Positions 5,181 through 9,672 of a stretch of 9,672 nt of DNA are shown here, one piece after another (within the stretch, counting starts at the first letter, position 1; each line of letters opens with the position of its first letter). Location of the stretch: positions 1 through 9,672 of the forward strand of contig JAISQC010000206.1 in NCBI GenBank assembly GCA_031274465.1. Direction: 5' to 3'. The DNA is from Synergistaceae bacterium. GTDB lineage: Bacteria > Synergistota > Synergistia > Synergistales > Synergistaceae. The notes under the pieces are model-generated. The model was not told the origin of the DNA. It ran no database searches and saw nothing but the letters and a program-made list of their open reading frames with translations. The position numbers were made by a program, and so were the translations under genes.

Positions 5181-6401
5181 TCATTCGAACCTCAAAGCGT
5201 CGATGGGGCGCAGCCTGGAAGCCTTCCACGCCGGATATAGCCCGAAAAAGACCCCGACGAAGCAGGAGAACCCGGCCGCCACCGCTATGGCCCCGCCCGA
5301 CACCGATGTCGGCCACTTCAAAACACTGGCTACGCCGAGCGACGCCCCGTAGCCGAGCAGTATCCCGATGATCCCCCCGAGCAGGGACAGCAGCATGGCT
5401 TCGAGCAAAAACTGTATCCTTATGTCGATGGCGCGCGCCCCCACCGCCATGCGGATGCCTATTTCGCGGGTGCGCTCCGTCACCGACACCAGCATTATGT
5501 TCATGATGCCGATGCCGCCCACCAGCAGAGAGATCGACGCGACCGAGCCGAGCAGTAGCGTCATTACCCACGTCGACTGCGACAGGCTGTTGATCATGTC
5601 CGTCATGTTCCCGAGCTGGAAGTCGTCGTCCTCGTCCGGGCCGATGCGGTGGCGCTGGCGCAGGAGCGCGCTTATCTCGTCCATCGCGCTCTCGATCATG
5701 CTCGCGTCCCTCGCCTGGACGAACGCCATGTTGACCGAGTCGGCGAACGAGCTTCGCACCAGCCTTCGCTGCGCCGTCGTGATCGGGACGATCACGATGT
5801 CGTCCTGATCGGGCCCCATCGCCGACTGCCCCTTCGACGCGAGGACGCCCACGACCTCGAAGGGGATGTTCCTCACCCGCATGATGCGCCCCACCGGGTC
5901 GGCACCGCCGAACAGCTCTTTCGCGACCGTCGAGCCCAGCACGGCCACCTTCGCGGCGCTGCGCTCGTCCGTTTCATCGAGCAGGCGCCCGCTCTCCGCC
6001 TGATATTCGCGCACGTTGAAATACCCGGGCGTAGTGCCGGTCACGGACGTGGACCAGTTGCGGTTCTCGAATATCACCTGAGAGTTTGCGTTCACCGTCG
6101 GGGCGACGTCCTGGATCGACCAGCATTCCTCCTCTATGGCCCTTATGTCGGACAGGGTGAGGCGGGCGCCGCTTCCCGCGCCCTGGCGCACCCCGCCCAT
6201 ATTCGGAGCGCCGGGGCGGACCATTATCATATTGACCCCCATGCCGGATATGACGCCCTCCATCTGCTTGCTGGCCCCGTTGCCCACAGCCACCATAGCG
6301 ATGACGGCCCCGACGCCTATGACGATTCCCAGCATCGTCAGCATCGAACGCGTCTTATTTGCCCAAAGAGATGAAACCGCAGTCCGAAACACCTCGAACA
6401 T
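5181..6401 (-). CDS. MacB-type ABC transporter permease (FtsX/MacB fold)
   Basis: 406 residues, inner membrane. TM1 is about 19-41 (MLTMLGIVIGVGAVIAMVAVG), followed by a large periplasmic MacB core domain (about 42-275). TM2 is about 278-305, TM3 about 330-356 and TM4 about 368-392. The coupling segment TERTREIGIRMAVGA (308-322) and the ending PAWKASRLRPIDALRFE are hallmarks of this family. MacB permeases act as mechanotransmitters, moving substrates from the periplasm through an adaptor and TolC. No nucleotide-binding domain is fused; E. coli MacB has one at its N-terminus, here encoded by the gene just upstream. Start ATG at 6399-6401; the SD is weak. It is followed after 4 nt by the kinase gene and preceded by an AT-rich gap of 65 nt. 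Confidence 0.94.
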   Translation of the reverse strand: MFEVFRTAVSSLWANKTRSMLTMLGIVIGVGAVIAMVAVGNGASKQMEGVISGMGVNMIMVRPGAPNMGGVRQGAGSGARLTLSDIRAIEEECWSIQDVAPTVNANSQVIFENRNWSTSVTGTTPGYFNVREYQAESGRLLDETDERSAAKVAVLGSTVAKELFGGADPVGRIMRVRNIPFEVVGVLASKGQSAMGPDQDDIVIVPITTAQRRLVRSSFADSVNMAFVQARDASMIESAMDEISALLRQRHRIGPDEDDDFQLGNMTDMINSLSQSTWVMTLLLGSVASISLLVGGIGIMNIMLVSVTERTREIGIRMAVGARAIDIRIQFLLEAMLLSLLGGIIGILLGYGASLGVASVLKWPTSVSGGAIAVAAGFSCFVGVFFGLYPAWKASRLRPIDALRFE

Positions 6402-6429
6402 AACCCAAATCGCCCCGTTTCCTAATTAA

Positions 6430-6459
6430 ATTAAACCCAAAATAAACATTTTCATCCAA
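6430..6459 (-). promoter_or_regulatory. Possible internal promoter in the AT-rich ATPase-permease gap
   Basis: On the minus strand TTGGAT (6459-6454), an 18-nt spacer and TTTAAT (6435-6430). The -10 matches at five of six positions and the -35 at three to four. The gap of 65 nt is strikingly AT-rich within a GC-rich operon. If active, it would transcribe permease, kinase and regulator without the first three genes. Low-complexity AT sequence gives such matches by chance, so this is weak. Confidence 0.3.
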
Positions 6460-6466
6460 ATTTATT

Positions 6467-7174
6467 TTATTTGCTTTTTTTTGGCTTCGTGCGGCGCGCG
6501 TCCTCCACCAGGCGCCCGTCCCTGAAGCGCAGCGTCCGCGAAGCGTACTCCGATATGTCCGGCTCGTGGGTCACCAGCACGACGGTATGCCCTTCCTCGT
6601 TGATCTCGCACAACAGCGCCATTATCTCGGCGCTCGTCTTGGTGTCCAGGTTTCCGGTCGGCTCGTCCGCCAGAATGACCGGGGCTTCGCCGACGAGCGC
6701 ACGCGCTATCGCGACCCGCTGCTGCTGCCCGCCGGAGAGCTGATTTGGGCGATGGCGCGTGCGCGAGGCCAGCCCGACTTTTTCGAGCGCCGTCTGAGCC
6801 CTGCGCGCCCGCTCGCGCGAATCGACGCCCGCGTACACTAAAGGAAGGGCTACGTTGTCGAGCGCGTTCAGGCGGGGCAGCAGGTTGAAGCCTTGGAATA
6901 CGAACCCCAGCGTGGCGTTGCGGACGTGGGCCAGCTCGTCGCCGCCCATCCCCGACACGTCCCTGCCGTTTAGCATGTAAACCCCCTCCGTGGGCGAATC
7001 GAGGCATCCGAGCATGTTCATCGTCGTAGATTTGCCAGACCCAGACGGTCCCATGATCGCCACGAACTCGCCCCTGTCGATGGAGAAAGACACCCCGTCG
7101 AGCGCCCTCAGCTCGGAATCGCCCGACTTGTAGGCCTTGACGAGGCCGCGCACCTCGATTATCGGCTCGCTCAT
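6467..7174 (-). CDS. ABC transporter ATP-binding protein, MacB/LolD type
   Basis: 235 residues, cytoplasmic ATPase of the exporter. Walker A is GPSGSGKST (42-50), Q-loop Q94 (FVFQGFNLLP), signature LSGGQQQR (146-153), Walker B VILADEP (166-172), D-loop and H-loop H203 (VTHEP). All are intact. The sequence KAYKSGDSELRALDGVSF near the N-terminus is typical of the MacB/LolD/YknY subfamily. I chose ATG at 7172-7174, because longer in-frame starts up to 7282 run through the adaptor gene and give a non-homologous N-terminus. The start overlaps the adaptor stop in an ATGA, so the two are coupled. ATPase and permease are separate genes here, as in many Firmicutes-type and LolCD-like systems. The basic C-terminal tail (RRTKPKKSK) is an end specific to this protein. 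Confidence 0.95.
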   Translation of the reverse strand: MSEPIIEVRGLVKAYKSGDSELRALDGVSFSIDRGEFVAIMGPSGSGKSTTMNMLGCLDSPTEGVYMLNGRDVSGMGGDELAHVRNATLGFVFQGFNLLPRLNALDNVALPLVYAGVDSRERARRAQTALEKVGLASRTRHRPNQLSGGQQQRVAIARALVGEAPVILADEPTGNLDTKTSAEIMALLCEINEEGHTVVLVTHEPDISEYASRTLRFRDGRLVEDARRTKPKKSK

Positions 7175-8424
7175 TTTCTCGTTCCGGCGGACGCCGAGCC
7201 TTCGTCTTCCTTGGTGAAGGCGACGGCCAGCTCCTGCCCCTCGCGGATGGCGGACAGTGCGCTTCCACGAAGTTCGACCCACGTCCTGTCGCTGATCCCA
7301 ACCTCGTCGATCTCGACCTTGCCGGCGAGCTTGCCGTTTTCAACCAGCCAGACCGTCTGCTCGCTCTTCTTGGATTCGTTCGCACCGGGTCTCCTGGGGA
7401 TCACGAAAAGCCCGGTCTGCCCGGCCTGCCCGTCCTGCTTCGAGCCGTCCGCTATCGCGTCGGCCGGCGGGGTGAACCTCAGTGCGGCTGCCGGAATCTT
7501 GAGCACGTCATCATACTCCTCGGTCACCACAGATACGTTGGCGGTCATGCCCGGCATGAGTTTTTTGTCGCTGTTGTCTATATTGAGTATCACGACGTAC
7601 GTGACTACGTTCGATATCGTCTCCGGGCTGAGGCGCTTTTGCGACACTACCGCATCGAAGGAGTCCTGCGGCCACGAGTCGAACCGACACACCGCATGCT
7701 GTCCCTCGGATATGCGGCCGATGTCGGCCTCGTCGATGTTCGCCTCGACCTGCATCTTGGTCAGGTCCCTCGCTATCGAGAACAGCGTCGGGGTTTGGAG
7801 GCTCGCGGCGACCGTCTGCCCGACATCGACCTGGCGCGATACGACGACCCCGTCTATCGGCGAGAATATCTTGGTGTAGAGGAGGTTCGCCTCGGCCTGC
7901 TTGAGCGACTCCTTGGCCTGCACGACCCTGGCGTTGGCCTCGGTCAGCGACGCGCGCGCCAGAGCGAGCTGTGTCTGGGCGCTCTCCATCTCGCTTTTCG
8001 CGATGAGCTTGCGCTCGAACAGCTCCTTGTTGCGGGCGAACGTTCTGGCGCAGTTGTCCACCTCGGCCTTGGCTTTCGCCACCCCTGCCTGCGACAGCGT
8101 GAGGTTCGCCCGGCTCTCCTCCACCCTTGAGGCCAGCACGTCCGGGTCCAGCTCCGCCAGAAGCTGCCCTTTTTTCACGGGGCTGTTGAAATCGACGTAT
8201 ATCCCTTTGATTATCCCGGACACTTGAGTGCCCACTTCCACCATCTCGACGGCGTTCACCTTTCCGGTGGCGCTGATGCTCGACGAGATGGCGCCTCGGA
8301 CCGCTGCTTGCGTCCTGTAGACATAGCTCGCCGGCGCCGGCTTCAGGTAGCTGTACCCGCCGTATGCCGCCGCAACTATGGCGGCGGCGAAGACCGCAAA
8401 CTTAAAAAATTTTTTCACCCGCAT
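7171..8424 (-). CDS. macA: Periplasmic adaptor subunit, MacA/HlyD family (RND-type membrane fusion protein)
   Basis: 417 residues from ATG at 8422-8424. A short basic N-terminus and one membrane anchor (about 7-24) place the rest in the periplasm. A barrel-sandwich/lipoyl half is near 60-95 (VEVGTQVSGIIKGIYVDFNSPVKKGQLLAELD). A coiled-coil hairpin (about 96-182) is rich in Ala, Lys and Glu. The second lipoyl half is near 183-205 (YTKIFSPIDGVVVSRQVDVGQTV), then beta-barrel and membrane-proximal domains (about 215-405) including LMPGMTANVSVV. This is the order in MacA, which bridges MacB and TolC and stimulates the ATPase. The SD GGGGG lies only a few nt from the ATG, so the GTG two codons later (8416-8418) is an alternative start of equal merit. 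The gene begins 8 nt after the TolC stop and overlaps the ATPase start by 4 nt. Confidence 0.94.
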   Translation of the reverse strand: MRVKKFFKFAVFAAAIVAAAYGGYSYLKPAPASYVYRTQAAVRGAISSSISATGKVNAVEMVEVGTQVSGIIKGIYVDFNSPVKKGQLLAELDPDVLASRVEESRANLTLSQAGVAKAKAEVDNCARTFARNKELFERKLIAKSEMESAQTQLALARASLTEANARVVQAKESLKQAEANLLYTKIFSPIDGVVVSRQVDVGQTVAASLQTPTLFSIARDLTKMQVEANIDEADIGRISEGQHAVCRFDSWPQDSFDAVVSQKRLSPETISNVVTYVVILNIDNSDKKLMPGMTANVSVVTEEYDDVLKIPAAALRFTPPADAIADGSKQDGQAGQTGLFVIPRRPGANESKKSEQTVWLVENGKLAGKVEIDEVGISDRTWVELRGSALSAIREGQELAVAFTKEDEGSASAGTRK

Positions 8425-8432
8425 TTCCCCCT

Positions 8433-9672
8433 TTAGGGCTGATCGAACTCGACGCCCGTTGCTTTTTCCAGATTTATTATAGCGGCTTGCAGGTCGTGCA
8501 TCGCCTGTTTGCTTGAGAGCACGGCGTCGGTGTAGGACAGGATGGCGTCCGTTACCTCCAGCGGGTCGCCGACCCCCGTCTCGTACCGCCCGACCGCCAT
8601 CTTTCTGTTCTCCTCGGCGCTCGCGAGCGTCAGGCCCGATATGCGGATCCTCTCGCGGGCCTTGGCTAGGTCTGTCGCCGCTTTGCTGACCTCGAGCGTT
8701 ATGTCCTGCCTCAGCTTTTCGTGCGAGGATTCGAGCGACGTCACCTGCGCCCGGGCGACATCGATCTTCGCCTTGGACGCCCCGCCGTCGATGATCGGGA
8801 TCGACATCCTTATGCCTGTGTTCCATCCCATGCCGAGGCCGAAGGCGTCCTCCCCGCTGCCGTCGTATCCGCCTGAGAGCGATACGGTCGGCGAATTGGA
8901 GCGGGCTTCCGCGCTCAGGCCGGAGCGGCCTGCCATTATCTTCATCTCGGACGCTTTGTAGTCCGGCCTGTTTTCGAGCGCGAGGTTTGCTGCCTCCGCT
9001 TCTATGCCGTCCGGGGCGGCCAGGATGTCGAGGTCCGTCGGCGCGATGTCGATTTCCTCCCTCTGGTCTATCCCCATGGCGTTCGCCAATGACGCCCTGG
9101 CGATCCGGACGTTCGACTCGGCTTCCACCAGCGACAGTTGGGCGTTTCCGAGATCGACTTCCGCCTTGGTGACGTCGTACCACGGCTTCGACCCGGCCTC
9201 GTAAAACCCCTTCGCCTGTTCGAGGTGGTGCTCGAAAGCCTTGACCGATTCGAGCCGCTGGCCCGCTATCTCCTTGTTCAGCGCGAGCGTCATGAAAGCC
9301 GATTTCACGTCCGACCTGACGCCCGTGGCCGTGCGGAGGGCTTCCAGCTCGGCGGCGGAGAGCGTGTGCCGGGAAGATTCCAACTCGTATTTGCTGCGGC
9401 CCGAGTCGTAGAGCTTTATCTCAGCCGTGACCCCTATCGAAAAGTTCGCGCCCTCGCGGCTCTCGGAACCGCTGCGCGACGCGGACGCGCTCCCGGATGC
9501 CGAGAGCCGGTCCCCGGCGGCTATTTGCGCCACGCGCCCCTTCTGAGAGGCTACGGAGGCCGCGGCCCCAACGATGCTCGGGTGGTTCTGGCCCGCAATC
9601 TCAAGGCAATCCTCCAGGCTCAAAACCGCAGCCACGGCCTCACGAGGCGTCGCAAGCCCCAGAAGCATCGGC
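8433..9672 (-). CDS. TolC-family outer membrane efflux protein (5' end probably beyond window)
   Basis: At least 411 residues. Two outer-membrane-efflux repeats are visible. The first begins with LSLEDCLEIAGQNHPSI and holds long heptad-rich helices (about 100-195). The second (about 225-405) starts ALENRPDYKASEMKI and ends with helices rich in Ala and Lys followed by EKATGVEF. TolC-type trimers form the outer-membrane channel and periplasmic tunnel that dock on the adaptor. The first ATG in the window (9666-9668) is followed by LLGLATPREAVAA, which looks like the second half of a signal peptide without its basic start. The frame stays open to the window edge, so the true start is probably outside. 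It is the first visible gene of the exporter operon; its promoter is not in view. Confidence 0.92.
   Translation of the reverse strand, partial: PMLLGLATPREAVAAVLSLEDCLEIAGQNHPSIVGAAASVASQKGRVAQIAAGDRLSASGSASASRSGSESREGANFSIGVTAEIKLYDSGRSKYELESSRHTLSAAELEALRTATGVRSDVKSAFMTLALNKEIAGQRLESVKAFEHHLEQAKGFYEAGSKPWYDVTKAEVDLGNAQLSLVEAESNVRIARASLANAMGIDQREEIDIAPTDLDILAAPDGIEAEAANLALENRPDYKASEMKIMAGRSGLSAEARSNSPTVSLSGGYDGSGEDAFGLGMGWNTGIRMSIPIIDGGASKAKIDVARAQVTSLESSHEKLRQDITLEVSKAATDLAKARERIRISGLTLASAEENRKMAVGRYETGVGDPLEVTDAILSYTDAVLSSKQAMHDLQAAIINLEKATGVEFDQP

Noticed and set aside
7175..7282. Longer ATPase N-terminus starting near 7282
   Set aside because: The extra 36 residues are arginine-rich, lie inside the adaptor gene in another frame and do not belong to the ABC domain; the ATGA overlap is the natural start.
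8425..9183. Extension of the adaptor protein upstream into the TolC gene
   Set aside because: The upstream part is an out-of-frame shadow of the TolC gene; a membrane anchor typical of MacA begins at 8424.

Overview
The window is a single-strand gene block. Every gene I can support lies on the minus strand, so transcription runs from high to low coordinates. Most of it is GC-rich, with frequent ATA and AGG codons and several GTG/TTG starts. A TolC-type outer-membrane channel implies a cell with an outer membrane. The left-edge gene is a Desulfovibrio gigas MOP-type molybdenum aldehyde oxidoreductase, typical of strict anaerobes. Together these suggest an anaerobic diderm such as a Synergistota or desulfovibrio-like bacterium; this is a low-confidence inference, because no rRNA or marker gene is present.

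Right part (9672 down to 3025): a tightly packed operon for a MacAB-TolC-like tripartite exporter and its own two-component system. The order is TolC-family outer-membrane protein (5' end outside the window), MacA/HlyD-family periplasmic adaptor, ABC ATPase, MacB-type permease, sensor histidine kinase, and OmpR-family response regulator. Gaps are 4 to 13 nt or overlaps, except for an AT-rich gap of 65 nt between the ATPase and the permease, which may hold an internal promoter. The kinase and regulator probably sense a compound at the envelope and control the pump.

Middle (3019 down to 2259): a visibly AT-richer two-gene island. A PIN-domain (VapC-like) putative ribonuclease toxin is followed, with a 17-nt overlap, by a 62-residue partner. 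An extended -10 promoter precedes it and a clear intrinsic terminator ends it. The toxin reading frame appears to have a disturbed start: an ATG with a ribosome-binding site runs into TAA after two codons.

Left (2207 down to 1): the aldehyde oxidoreductase gene mop (592 codons present, 3' part outside) and a long leader. The leader has a promoter candidate and a multi-helix RNA with a GAAA loop and a sequence resembling an 11-nt tetraloop receptor. This is consistent with a Moco/Tuco-type riboswitch, which would fit a molybdopterin enzyme. After it come three mutually exclusive segments: anti-anti-SD, anti-SD, and the mop Shine-Dalgarno sequence. A 182-bp MITE with perfect 16-bp terminal inverted repeats and a CTAA target duplication has inserted between the anti-SD and the SD, 4 nt from the SD. 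Removing it restores a 22-nt loop between anti-SD and SD. A riboswitch expression platform apparently split by a miniature transposon is the most notable thing in the window.
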